Source: an uncultured Lachnospiraceae bacterium
GTDB taxonomy: Bacteria > Bacillota > Clostridia > Lachnospirales > Lachnospiraceae
DNA length: 29,573 bases
Reading direction: 5' to 3'
Assembly: GCA_910579395.1 (NCBI GenBank)
Contig: CAJTUC010000041.1
Span: 1-29,573, forward strand
How positions within the stretch are numbered: the first letter of the stretch is position 1; each line of letters opens with the position of its first letter. The translations under genes were made by a program, and so were the position numbers. Below the pieces are notes generated by a model. The model was not told where the DNA came from and did no database searches. It was given only the letters and a program-made list of their open reading frames with translations. Positions 16,981 through 24,192 of the stretch are shown in pieces.

Positions 16981-19299
16981 CTAATATCCCCAATCTTCCT
17001 TGTTCTTTAGAATATCATAATACGTTACATTCCCTTCCTGCAAGGCTTTTTCCATCAGATTTTTTCTATCCTTTGACGTCAGGTCATCGGCCGCAACAGC
17101 AAAATAGTCGATCTCATCATTTTCATAGCATCGCTCCACGAACGCTTTTACATAATCGGCATTCATCTCTGATATGATGATGGAAAAGAAACTGATATCA
17201 TCTTCCGCATGGCTTCTTTCGCAATATTCTTCTTTCAAGTCTTCAGGAAGCTTATCGACGACTACGGAAAAGTTTGCAATATCATCGTTATCAAATGCCC
17301 GCTTCGCAAAGTCCTCGACTTCTTCGGGCGGCAGATAGGTCATTTGGGAAATATACGGTATTTCCATTTCTATGCCGTACCGTCTCCTTGCACTCGTTTT
17401 CAGCTCTCCTGTCAAACGGCTCACAACCTCCATCGCCGCCGCATCGTCCATCCACGCTTCCGCCTCTTTCGAAAAATAGATGTCCATCCGGCTCTGGTCA
17501 TCCAATGTGATTTCCGTACGGGCATAATATGCCGTATACTCTTCACTCAAATTCCAGCCAATCCAGATCAGATATGGCGCTTCATAAAAGCCCTGCTGAT
17601 AATAAGTGTAATTGTTTTCTTTCATTTCCTGCACCGTCTGACTCACGTGCTTTTCTTCCTCCGCTTCCGGTACGTCCGTCCCTTCTTCTATCGCCACAGC
17701 CACATCCAGAATAAGCTCCGCTTCCGTCTCTGAGATCATGCCCTTTTCCAAGGCATCCTCACACTGGCTTTCCACCTCATCCAGAAATCCGAACTTCACG
17801 GAAAGAGAATCGAAAGTAAAAGAAGTATATCCCGACTTTCTTACCAGCACGATGCCGATGCCGCCCGTTGTGCCGCCAATCGGTCTGTCGGCCAGCGTGG
17901 CTCCATCGATCAAAATATAATAGCTATGGGCTTCTTCGTCATACAGCAGGTCGTAATCAATATCCTGCTGCTCTTCCTGTTCTTCACGAGCATAGACCGC
18001 GTCAGATGCCCCGCCATTCCCGGTCGATTCCACGTTGTGTTGTGCCGGAGCATTCTCCTGCTCCGCATTTTGCTGTACCAGGCCATTCTCCTGTCCCGCA
18101 TTTTGCTGCTCCAGGCCATTCTCCTGTCCCACGCTTTGCTGCCCTGCTCTGGCGCCTGCATAAGCCCCGATTCCCGAAAAAAAGAAGCAGAGCAGAACGG
18201 TAAGCGCCGTCGTCAGTATCATGATCGTTCTCGTTTTTTTCTGATAATCCATAATCGCACCCAGCCTTTCAATCAATTGTTCAGCCCCCTCCGTCAGCGT
18301 AATGGAAGCCAGCGGACTTTGATAAGTTTCTCCTCTTTTCAGAAAAGAAAGCAGCGTATCGCCGTAGTTCTTCCGTTCCTGTTCATTCAATGCGCCGATC
18401 ACTTTTTCGTCACAGGATAACTCACAGTGTTTATTCACTTCTTTTCCCAGCAGCCAAACAAAAGGATTGAACCAGTGAACACAGATCGTAATCTGCACGA
18501 GCCATTTATAGAACATATCAAAATATTTGAAATGCACAAGCTCATGCGCAAAAATACAGGCTAGCTCCCCATTCGTCATCTTTTTATCCGGTATGACGAT
18601 TTTCGGCCGGATAAATCCGGTCATGATCGGGGAAGTGACCAACGGATTCCGAAACAGTTCTATTGCTCTTTTTATCCTTAACTTCTCTTCCGCTTCCGCA
18701 AGAATGTTCAGCGTTTCAAGGTCGGAAACTTCCGTATTTCCTTTTCGCAAAAACTGCATATAGCTCTGATAGATTGTTATTTTACGAACCAGCAGTCCGA
18801 ACGCACCCGCTGCCCATATGCCGAATACCCAGAAGGAAAACGCCGGCATCCGTCTGCTGTCTGCTGCCTCCTGAAAAGAAACGGTAAGCACATCCGAAGC
18901 GGTGCCCTCTGCGGGTGCCGTTCCATGCCCGCCCACATTTTCCTTCGAATCATCAGCCATTCCGGCAGCGGCATCCGCCGAATCGTTCTCCATTTCGTCT
19001 ACTGCGCTTTCCTGAATATCTTTCCTCACTGCGTTTTCTGCTGCATCCGCTGCATTCCCCGCATTCCGCCCCTCTACGGCCTGCTCCACGCCCTGAAACA
19101 GATAACCTGTCACCGTATGCGGAAAAGTAAGTGGAATCAGAAATCGGAATACCACCAGAAGCCAGATATAATACTGCCAACGTCTGCTCAGCCTGTTCCG
19201 GTACATCTGTACGACCAGAAAAACGATCAGAAATAAAAAAGTACCCGAAAAGGAAAGCGACAATAATATTTTCAGAAATTCTTCCATCTCTGTCATCAT
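16981..19299 (-). CDS. BlaR1/MecR1-type M56 metallopeptidase with novel sensor end
   Basis: A 772-residue membrane sensor protease. Hydrophobic segments occur at about 10-32, 40-60 and 150-170, then the cytoplasmic M56 zinc site HELVH (H252, E253, H256) with a downstream ELSCDEKVIG ligand segment, and a further membrane helix at about 358-380. Family members detect a signal outside and cause cleavage of the BlaI repressor. Beyond the last helix the protein has a Q/N/G/E-rich tract made of three 11-residue repeats, then an unfamiliar domain, and from residue 662 four 28-residue repeats. No SxxK/KTG penicillin-binding domain is recognised, so it probably does not sense beta-lactams. The gene overlaps BlaI by four bases. 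Confidence 0.88.
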   Translation of the reverse strand: MMTEMEEFLKILLSLSFSGTFLFLIVFLVVQMYRNRLSRRWQYYIWLLVVFRFLIPLTFPHTVTGYLFQGVEQAVEGRNAGNAADAAENAVRKDIQESAVDEMENDSADAAAGMADDSKENVGGHGTAPAEGTASDVLTVSFQEAADSRRMPAFSFWVFGIWAAGAFGLLVRKITIYQSYMQFLRKGNTEVSDLETLNILAEAEEKLRIKRAIELFRNPLVTSPIMTGFIRPKIVIPDKKMTNGELACIFAHELVHFKYFDMFYKWLVQITICVHWFNPFVWLLGKEVNKHCELSCDEKVIGALNEQERKNYGDTLLSFLKRGETYQSPLASITLTEGAEQLIERLGAIMDYQKKTRTIMILTTALTVLLCFFFSGIGAYAGARAGQQSVGQENGLEQQNAGQENGLVQQNAEQENAPAQHNVESTGNGGASDAVYAREEQEEQQDIDYDLLYDEEAHSYYILIDGATLADRPIGGTTGGIGIVLVRKSGYTSFTFDSLSVKFGFLDEVESQCEDALEKGMISETEAELILDVAVAIEEGTDVPEAEEEKHVSQTVQEMKENNYTYYQQGFYEAPYLIWIGWNLSEEYTAYYARTEITLDDQSRMDIYFSKEAEAWMDDAAAMEVVSRLTGELKTSARRRYGIEMEIPYISQMTYLPPEEVEDFAKRAFDNDDIANFSVVVDKLPEDLKEEYCERSHAEDDISFFSIIISEMNADYVKAFVERCYENDEIDYFAVAADDLTSKDRKNLMEKALQEGNVTYYDILKNKEDWGY
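18050..18146. repeat. 33-bp tandem repeat coding for the Q-rich linker
   Basis: Three copies of a 33-bp unit encode GQENGLxQQNA-like 11-residue repeats in the BlaR1-type protein, just past its last membrane helix. The second and third copies are the most similar. Such in-frame minisatellites can change copy number without breaking the gene. Confidence 0.75.
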
Positions 19300-19673
19300 A
19301 CCCCCTTTTTCTTCTTCCAGAAAGCTTCTATCTCTTTCATTTCTTCTTCGGAAAGAATGTCCTGCTGTAACAGCGTGGAGACAAGTCCTCTCACATTTCC
19401 CCCATATACTCTGTCCAGGAAATTCTGCGTCTGTGCTGCCTGGTATTCCGATTCCGCAACAACTGCCTTGTATTCATTCCTCCTGCCAATCTTAGCAGTT
19501 CTTAAAAAGCCTTTTTCCACCAGGCGCGATAGCAGCGTGAGTACGGTGTTCTTTTTCCACTCATTGCTGTCTCTCTCCAATTCTTCCATGATATGGGAAT
19601 ACAAGGCGGTCCCGCCGTTATTCCAGATAATCTTCATCAGGACCAGTTCCGACTCTGAAATCTGCTGTATCAT
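19296..19673 (-). CDS. BlaI/MecI/CopY-family repressor
   Basis: A 125-residue winged-helix repressor. It opens with ISESELVLMKIIWNN, then the DNA-binding region WKKNTVLTLLSRLVEKGFLRTAKIGRRNEY, and a C-terminal dimerisation helix with the usual F-x-x-K/R-x-Y-G-G-N segment (FLDRVYGGNVRGLVSTLL). ATG 19673 is chosen because AAGGAGGTGG lies seven to eight bases before it. The ATG at 19694 stands in front of that site. Its stop overlaps the start of the BlaR1-type gene (ATGA). It presumably represses the operon through the two TACA-N3-TGTT sites at the promoter at 19975-20018, until the membrane protease triggers its cleavage. Confidence 0.93.
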   Translation of the reverse strand: MIQQISESELVLMKIIWNNGGTALYSHIMEELERDSNEWKKNTVLTLLSRLVEKGFLRTAKIGRRNEYKAVVAESEYQAAQTQNFLDRVYGGNVRGLVSTLLQQDILSEEEMKEIEAFWKKKKGV

Positions 19674-19729
19674 AATTTCCACCTCCTTTTCCATGATTTT
19701 CTGCCGCTGTCAAGAGCTTCCTTTCTCTT

Positions 19730-19959
19730 ATATCATATTTAGGTGATTGCGAAACGCATCCTTTCAGGAAAGCAGTTGTGCAAAATAGACAAATCGCAAG
19801 CAGGACGCTGTGTCGCCGCCGGTGCTTAGACGCTGTATTTTGGCGTCTTATGCACCGTTGCGAGCGACAGTGCAGCGAAAGCGTGCCCTGCGGTGATTAT
19901 CTATTTTGTACAACGGAAGTTTTCGAAAACATCGTTTCGCAATTACCTAATATCATATT
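19730..19959. mobile_element. MITE-like inverted-repeat element, copy B, with 10-bp target duplication
   Basis: The 210-bp element (19740-19949) has 17-bp terminal inverted repeats differing at one base (TAGGTGATTGCGAAACG at the left end). They extend inward as a long imperfect palindrome. ATATCATATT is repeated directly on both sides (19730-19739 and 19950-19959), as expected of a target-site duplication. The centre holds CGGTGC/GCACCG (19820-19825, 19852-19857), an internal loop TT against TAT, and AGACGC/GCGTCT. GCGAAAGCGTGCC is at 19875-19887. These match the element at 4426-4612. It contains no gene. It separates the blaI promoter from the blaI ribosome site and would be transcribed as the leader. 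Confidence 0.85.
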
Positions 19960-19969
19960 CATTCGTTTT

Positions 19970-20024
19970 ATATTAACATTTTGTAGGCCATACTTATATT
20001 AACATCATGTAGGCCATCTGTCAA
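19970..20024 (-). promoter_or_regulatory. blaI-blaR promoter with two tandem BlaI-type operators
   Basis: On the minus strand TTGACA (20019-20024), a 17-bp spacer and TAATAT (19996-20001) form a near-consensus promoter. A block of about 22 bp containing GGCCTACA-N3-TGTTAATAT occurs twice with a 26-bp period, once in the spacer overlapping the -10 box and once just past the start point. TACA-N3-TGTt resembles the TACA/TGTA dyad of BlaI/MecI operators. Transcription starting near 19989 would run through the palindromic element before reaching blaI. Confidence 0.8.
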
Positions 20025-20061
20025 TACGGATATCACAGAATATTCTCGATTTCGCAATCGC

Positions 20062-20102
20062 TCAAAAAAAACAGACAGTGCCGTTTCCGGCTACTGTCTG
20101 TT
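20062..20102 (-). terminator. Terminator overlapping the zinc-ribbon gene stop
   Basis: AACAGACAGT and ACTGTCTGTT (20093-20102) form the outer stem, with GCCG/CGGC inside. In the minus direction a run of eight T follows. The TAG stop of the zinc-ribbon protein is inside the stem. Confidence 0.88.
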
Positions 20103-20921
20103 ATAATAATCAATTCCCGCATTCGGGTAAAAATAAGTCCTTATAAAACCATCCGTCGAAACGATAACGAACTCATTTGTCGCTTCCAGATAATAAACGT
20201 CATCTCCATCTTCTTTTTCCGTCTTATGTAAGGCACTGGCATTATTCACTACCGCGTTGGCCGCCGCCAGATATTCCTCTGCGGATGAGAAGCCCATCTC
20301 TTTCCCATGCTTTTCAAAATGTTCATTCAGCAGTTTGGCATTTCGGAAAGTATATTGACTTCCGGCATCCGCCTCGCCCTGTATGGCCTCGGATGCCTCC
20401 TGCAGCGATGCCGCTGCTTCTATACTGTCGGCCTTCTCCGGCGTCATCTCTTCCGCAGCGGCAGTTTCATCCTGCGGCTGCTCCTCTATACCGTCATTCT
20501 CCGCCAATATATCCGTGCCGCTCTTCTCATTCCCGGCCGCTTCTTCCATACCGGCCTTCCCGTTCCCGGCCTCTTCTTCCGCGCCGGCATTCCTGTTCTC
20601 GACCGTTACAGGCGGCCTTGCGCTGTTCGATGAGAAATACCAATTCGATATCCTTATCAGACCGAACAGCAGAAGAATCGAAGCAGCAATCAGCGCATAT
20701 ACCCATATGCCGACTTTATGATCGTTCCGAGCAGGCAAATCATGGCTCTGTTTCTGTACGTTGTTCCAATCCAACTTTTCCTGCACAGCATGGTCCTGCT
20801 TATTGGCCTGTCTGCATTCTTTGCATCGTTTCGGCAGATTCAGATTTTTACTTTTATAAAAAGCGATTTCCGAATCACTCAATTCAAAAGACGTTCCACA
20901 CTGTTTACATACTCTTTTCAT
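20091..20921 (-). CDS. Membrane-anchored zinc-ribbon protein with toxin-nuclease-like C-terminus
   Basis: A 276-residue protein in three parts. Residues 1-40 are a Tbcl-type zinc ribbon with C5, C8, C33 and C36 (RCKECRQANK). A single membrane helix lies at about 71-90. An alanine- and glutamate-rich linker (about 100-188) contains short AGNxKxG repeats. The last 85 residues (from YTFRNAKLLNEHFEKHG to FIRTYFYPNAGIDYYNRQ) resemble C-terminal nuclease modules of bacterial polymorphic toxins of the barnase/EndoU/colicin-like (BECR) type. The conserved H201, H205, and R261-T262-Y263 could be catalytic. This similarity is from memory of the motif and needs a profile search. The start is five bases after the MATE stop, with AGGGAG upstream. 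No immunity gene is evident. Confidence 0.75.
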   Translation of the reverse strand: MKRVCKQCGTSFELSDSEIAFYKSKNLNLPKRCKECRQANKQDHAVQEKLDWNNVQKQSHDLPARNDHKVGIWVYALIAASILLLFGLIRISNWYFSSNSARPPVTVENRNAGAEEEAGNGKAGMEEAAGNEKSGTDILAENDGIEEQPQDETAAAEEMTPEKADSIEAAASLQEASEAIQGEADAGSQYTFRNAKLLNEHFEKHGKEMGFSSAEEYLAAANAVVNNASALHKTEKEDGDDVYYLEATNEFVIVSTDGFIRTYFYPNAGIDYYNRQ

Positions 20922-20926
20922 ACCGC

Positions 20927-22330
20927 CTACACTCCCTGTTCCATCTCTTCAAACAACGCATCCCTCGTAATATTCTTTACCCATACTCCGCTCCGGTAAC
21001 GCTTGAGCACCCAGGGCCACTTTACGAACTCGTCAGTACACAAGAGGAAATACACCCACATTACCGGCAGTTTCAGGACAAAAGCGGCAAAAAAGCCGAG
21101 CGGCACGGCATAGCACCACATATCAATCGTATCGCAGATAAAGCCGAACCTGCTGTCCCCGCCTGCCCGGAAAACGCCCGCGATCAGCGTGGTATTGACA
21201 GCCGTTCCCATAACATAATAAGTATTGATGAGCAGCATATATTTCAGATAGTGCATGGCCTGCTCCGACAGGGCCGCATATTTTAATACAAAAGGCATGA
21301 TCGCCAGAATGATCAGACCGCCGATGGCACCGGTAATCACAGTCAGCTTCATCAGCTTCCGCGTGCCCTCTCTTGCCTCCTCCAGCTTGTTCTCGCCGAT
21401 GATATTTCCAAGCAGAATACCGCCCGCGCTTGCCATACCGAAACACAGGATCGTTCCGAAGTTCCTGACAACGATCACGAAGGAATTGGCCGCCACCGCA
21501 TCCGTTCCAAGATGTCCGATAATAACGGAATACATGGAAAACGCCACGCTCCAACTGATATCATTCCCAAGCGCAGGAAGGGAAAGTCTGACAAAATCGG
21601 AAAACAGCGCTTTATTGCGAATGAACAGATACCGAAAATCCAGCTTGATATTTTTGCTCATAAAAGAAACGACAAAACAAAGCGCGAGCTCTATCAGTCT
21701 GGACAGAGAAGTCGCGATCGCAACCCCCTTCGCCCCAAGCATCGGCGCTCCGAAAAGGCCGAAGATGAATACCGCATTCAAAAAAATATTCATCGAAAAT
21801 GCGACCACATTCAGCGCCGTACAAATGACCACCCTGCCGATACTCCGGAGCACCGCCAGATAGACCTCAATAATGCCCCAGCACAGATAGCTTATGCTCA
21901 TATAGCGCAGATAAGATGCTCCTACCGTGATCAGTTCGGCATCTTTGGTAAAAATACGCATCATGCCTTCCGGAACGGTCAGCGCAAGTCCGGCGAACAT
22001 CATCGATATCAGGATGGAAAAGCGCATCGCAATCCCCTCAACGACCTGAATCGCCCGCATATCCCCTTTCCCATAATACTGCGCACACAACATGGTGGCG
22101 CCGGTCCCAAGTCCGTAAAACACCATAAAAAGAACACTGGCATATTGGGATGCCAGCGATACTGCGGAAATAGACGATTGTCCTACATAGTTGAGCATGA
22201 TCACATCGGCGGAACTGACCGCTGCACTCAACAGATTCTGAATGATGATCGGCAGGACCAGCTTAAAAATCTGTCGGTAGAACAAATCGTTCTTTACTTT
22301 ATAAAATTGATTCTTTAACATATTTATCAC
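20927..22330 (-). CDS. MATE-family efflux transporter
   Basis: A 467-residue transporter with about 12 hydrophobic segments in two homologous halves. MATE proteins export drugs or metabolites in exchange for sodium or protons. The N-terminal half shows IFKLVLPIIIQNLLSAAVSSADVIMLNYVG, and the second half shows SLPALGNDISWSVAFSMYSVIIGHLG and FRAGGDSRFGFICDTIDMW. The start is uncertain between GTG 22330 and ATG 22321. A GGAG motif stands at a poor distance from either. It is followed within five bases by the zinc-ribbon gene, so the two are coupled. Confidence 0.9.
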   Translation of the reverse strand: MINMLKNQFYKVKNDLFYRQIFKLVLPIIIQNLLSAAVSSADVIMLNYVGQSSISAVSLASQYASVLFMVFYGLGTGATMLCAQYYGKGDMRAIQVVEGIAMRFSILISMMFAGLALTVPEGMMRIFTKDAELITVGASYLRYMSISYLCWGIIEVYLAVLRSIGRVVICTALNVVAFSMNIFLNAVFIFGLFGAPMLGAKGVAIATSLSRLIELALCFVVSFMSKNIKLDFRYLFIRNKALFSDFVRLSLPALGNDISWSVAFSMYSVIIGHLGTDAVAANSFVIVVRNFGTILCFGMASAGGILLGNIIGENKLEEAREGTRKLMKLTVITGAIGGLIILAIMPFVLKYAALSEQAMHYLKYMLLINTYYVMGTAVNTTLIAGVFRAGGDSRFGFICDTIDMWCYAVPLGFFAAFVLKLPVMWVYFLLCTDEFVKWPWVLKRYRSGVWVKNITRDALFEEMEQGV

Positions 22331-22404
22331 TCTACTCCATTACTTTACTCTGTTGAAAAAACTCTCTGCTTACTCATCTTTCGGCTCAACACCTGTCTGC
22401 AACG

Positions 22405-22821
22405 CTACATCTCCTTTACCTCCGCTTCTTCCGATGCCAGTTTGTCCTTCGCCTTTTCTCTCGTATCATGCAGATAACGGCGCAGTACGCACAGTAAGAT
22501 AATGCTTATCACGGAAATAAAATCTTCAAACGGCGTCGTTTCGCTGACGATCATATGTCTCGCAACGAGGAAGATCAATACTTCCATAATATTATCCGAA
22601 TTTGGGCGGCAGAGCATCTGCAGAAATTCGATTCCGATCACGATGACAAAAATCTGATCCAGATAAGTTCTGAATGATTCCGTATGATTCAATATCTCCC
22701 GGAATATCGCAAAATCCTTTACCAGACTGCAGATGGAAAACAGAATCCCGATCAGTACAAGTACCGCTACGACCAATTCCAACAATTCACAGATTTTTGT
22801 TATACTTCCTTTAAATTTCAC
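22405..22821 (-). CDS. PsiE-like small membrane protein
   Basis: A 138-residue protein with four hydrophobic segments (about 10-33, 52-72, 80-95, 100-115) and a charged C-terminus. Length, topology and the pattern IEFLQMLCRP, then VLIFLVARHMIV, then SETTPFEDFISVISIILLCVL match phosphate-starvation-inducible PsiE-type proteins, whose function is unknown. GTG is used as start, with AGGAGGG seven bases before it. The gene begins 20 bases after the HD-domain phosphodiesterase stop, so they are likely co-transcribed. The family call is moderate. Confidence 0.6.
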   Translation of the reverse strand: MKFKGSITKICELLELVVAVLVLIGILFSICSLVKDFAIFREILNHTESFRTYLDQIFVIVIGIEFLQMLCRPNSDNIMEVLIFLVARHMIVSETTPFEDFISVISIILLCVLRRYLHDTREKAKDKLASEEAEVKEM

Positions 22822-22841
22822 CGTCCGCCCTCCTAAATTTA

Positions 22842-24098
22842 TCAGTTAAATGCCTCAAAGCGTTCGATCATGACAGCATACTGCTCTTTAATCTTCAAAT
22901 AAAGTCCGATGGTATTCTCCTTCTCCTTCTCGAATGCCGTAATGACTTTATCATAATTTCTCATCAAAATATCTACCGCGCCTTTATTGATCTTATTGTT
23001 CTCCGCATCCCCTGTCATGATCTTCTTGATCAGGTCGCTGCTGAAAGCTTCCTTATAACTCCGCTTCCCGTACAGTGCACTCAGGATATCGGCTACGGCT
23101 ACAATCTGCTGCGGCAGGGTAAGCTGATCTCCCGTCAGTCCTTTGTGATAACCGCTTCCGTCCAGCTTCTCATGATGTCTGACCGCAATCTGCAATACGG
23201 CATCGTCCACAACGCCTTCCAGAATCATCTCCGTAATTCTGACATGGGCTTTCATGACCTTCATTTCCTCATCCGACAGCCTTCCGGTCGATTCCAGTAT
23301 ACTGAGCGGAATCGCAATCTTACCGAGGTCGTGCAGAAGCGCCCCATAATATAAATCGCGCAGGTCTTTCCCGGTCAGCCGCATCAGCCTTCCGATCTGC
23401 TGCCCAAAATTGACGGTCGCCAGTGTATGAACGACTGTATGCTCACTTCGGAAATCAATCGTATAGACCAGCATTTCCAGAAAGCCCTTCTTATACTGCT
23501 CGGAAAAAGCTCTTTTGGCAAGCAGCTCTGCAAGCTCGTCCTTATATGAACCACTGACCAGATTAGCCGTGATGCCGTATTTAGCCTCCGCCTTATGAAA
23601 TAAATCCAGTGCGGCGCCTGAAAATTTGATATCCCGGTATCTGTTAAAATAGTCCTTCTCCAGCTTCTCTTCTTTTAAATGCAGAAAAGTATCCATTTTA
23701 TCCGCCAGATTCAAGCACTCGATAATATGCTTATAGCGGCTCTGAATTAACCCATAACGATTGTAATCCAGATGATGGTAAAGCACAATCTCCGCTTTAT
23801 CATCCATCGGGGACAGATATTTCAGAAAGAGGAAACCGTAAATCGAATGCGGCCACAGATTTTTTGTTTCAAAATCGCTGACATTTTTCACGTTATCTTC
23901 CTTATACAGGCCGATATCATGAAGAATTCCCAGCATCGTATAATCCACCAATTCCTGCTCCGTATGTATCTGCTCATATTCCAACATCTTGTACAAAATA
24001 TATCCCGTGATTTCTCCGTGATTCATAATTTTGCCATTGATGATACCCAACGTTTTTCTGATGATTTCATAAACGTCTTTGCTGCCGATGATGCTCAT
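22842..24098 (-). CDS. Two-HD-domain phosphodiesterase, HD-GYP-like
   Basis: A 418-residue cytoplasmic protein. The N-terminal HD-like domain has H27 (NHGEITGYI), GILHDIGLYK and YHHLDYNRYG. The C-terminal domain has HTLATVNFGQQIG, GALLHDLGKIAIP, AHVRITEMILEG, RHHEKLDGSGYHKGL and VAVADILSALYGKRSYKEA, a full HD-GYP metal-site set. The proline of the GYP signature is histidine here. HD-GYP enzymes hydrolyse cyclic di-GMP or related dinucleotides. With the signature changed and no attached sensor domain, the substrate is open. A TATAAT with a weak -35 lies at 24145-24172. PsiE-like and MATE genes follow in the same direction. Confidence 0.85.
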   Translation of the reverse strand: MSIIGSKDVYEIIRKTLGIINGKIMNHGEITGYILYKMLEYEQIHTEQELVDYTMLGILHDIGLYKEDNVKNVSDFETKNLWPHSIYGFLFLKYLSPMDDKAEIVLYHHLDYNRYGLIQSRYKHIIECLNLADKMDTFLHLKEEKLEKDYFNRYRDIKFSGAALDLFHKAEAKYGITANLVSGSYKDELAELLAKRAFSEQYKKGFLEMLVYTIDFRSEHTVVHTLATVNFGQQIGRLMRLTGKDLRDLYYGALLHDLGKIAIPLSILESTGRLSDEEMKVMKAHVRITEMILEGVVDDAVLQIAVRHHEKLDGSGYHKGLTGDQLTLPQQIVAVADILSALYGKRSYKEAFSSDLIKKIMTGDAENNKINKGAVDILMRNYDKVITAFEKEKENTIGLYLKIKEQYAVMIERFEAFN

Positions 24099-24144
24099 TA
24101 CCTGTTTCTTTCCATCCTTTCCTTCATCCCTATTCCCTTTCTCC

Positions 24145-24172
24145 CCATTATAATCTATATAGGAAAATTTTG
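24145..24172 (-). promoter_or_regulatory. Possible promoter of the HD-domain gene
   Basis: TATAAT on the minus strand (24145-24150) with TGCAAA (24167-24172) at 16-bp spacing, 47 bases before the start codon. The -10 is perfect and the -35 poor. Confidence 0.4.
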
Positions 24173-24192
24173 CATCCTTATTTTGAAAATCT

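Noticed and set aside
16981..19299. A beta-lactam resistance system
   Set aside because: The repressor and protease families fit, but there is no beta-lactamase or PBP2a gene and no recognisable penicillin-binding sensor domain.
19740..19949. The palindromic element as a retron or group II intron RNA
   Set aside because: No reverse transcriptase is nearby, and intron boundary or domain V features were not found. Terminal repeats with a direct duplication fit a transposed element better.
19970..20018. The 26-bp-period repeat before blaI as a CRISPR remnant
   Set aside because: There are only two units, and they carry a promoter -10 box and TACA/TGTT dyads, which fits tandem repressor sites.
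20177..21286. A 369-residue plus-strand open frame over the zinc-ribbon and MATE genes
   Set aside because: It spans two well-supported minus-strand genes, is rich in proline, arginine and histidine, and resembles no protein.
21512..22318. A 268-residue plus-strand open frame opposite the MATE gene
   Set aside because: It is a reverse-complement shadow of membrane-protein codons with no domain.
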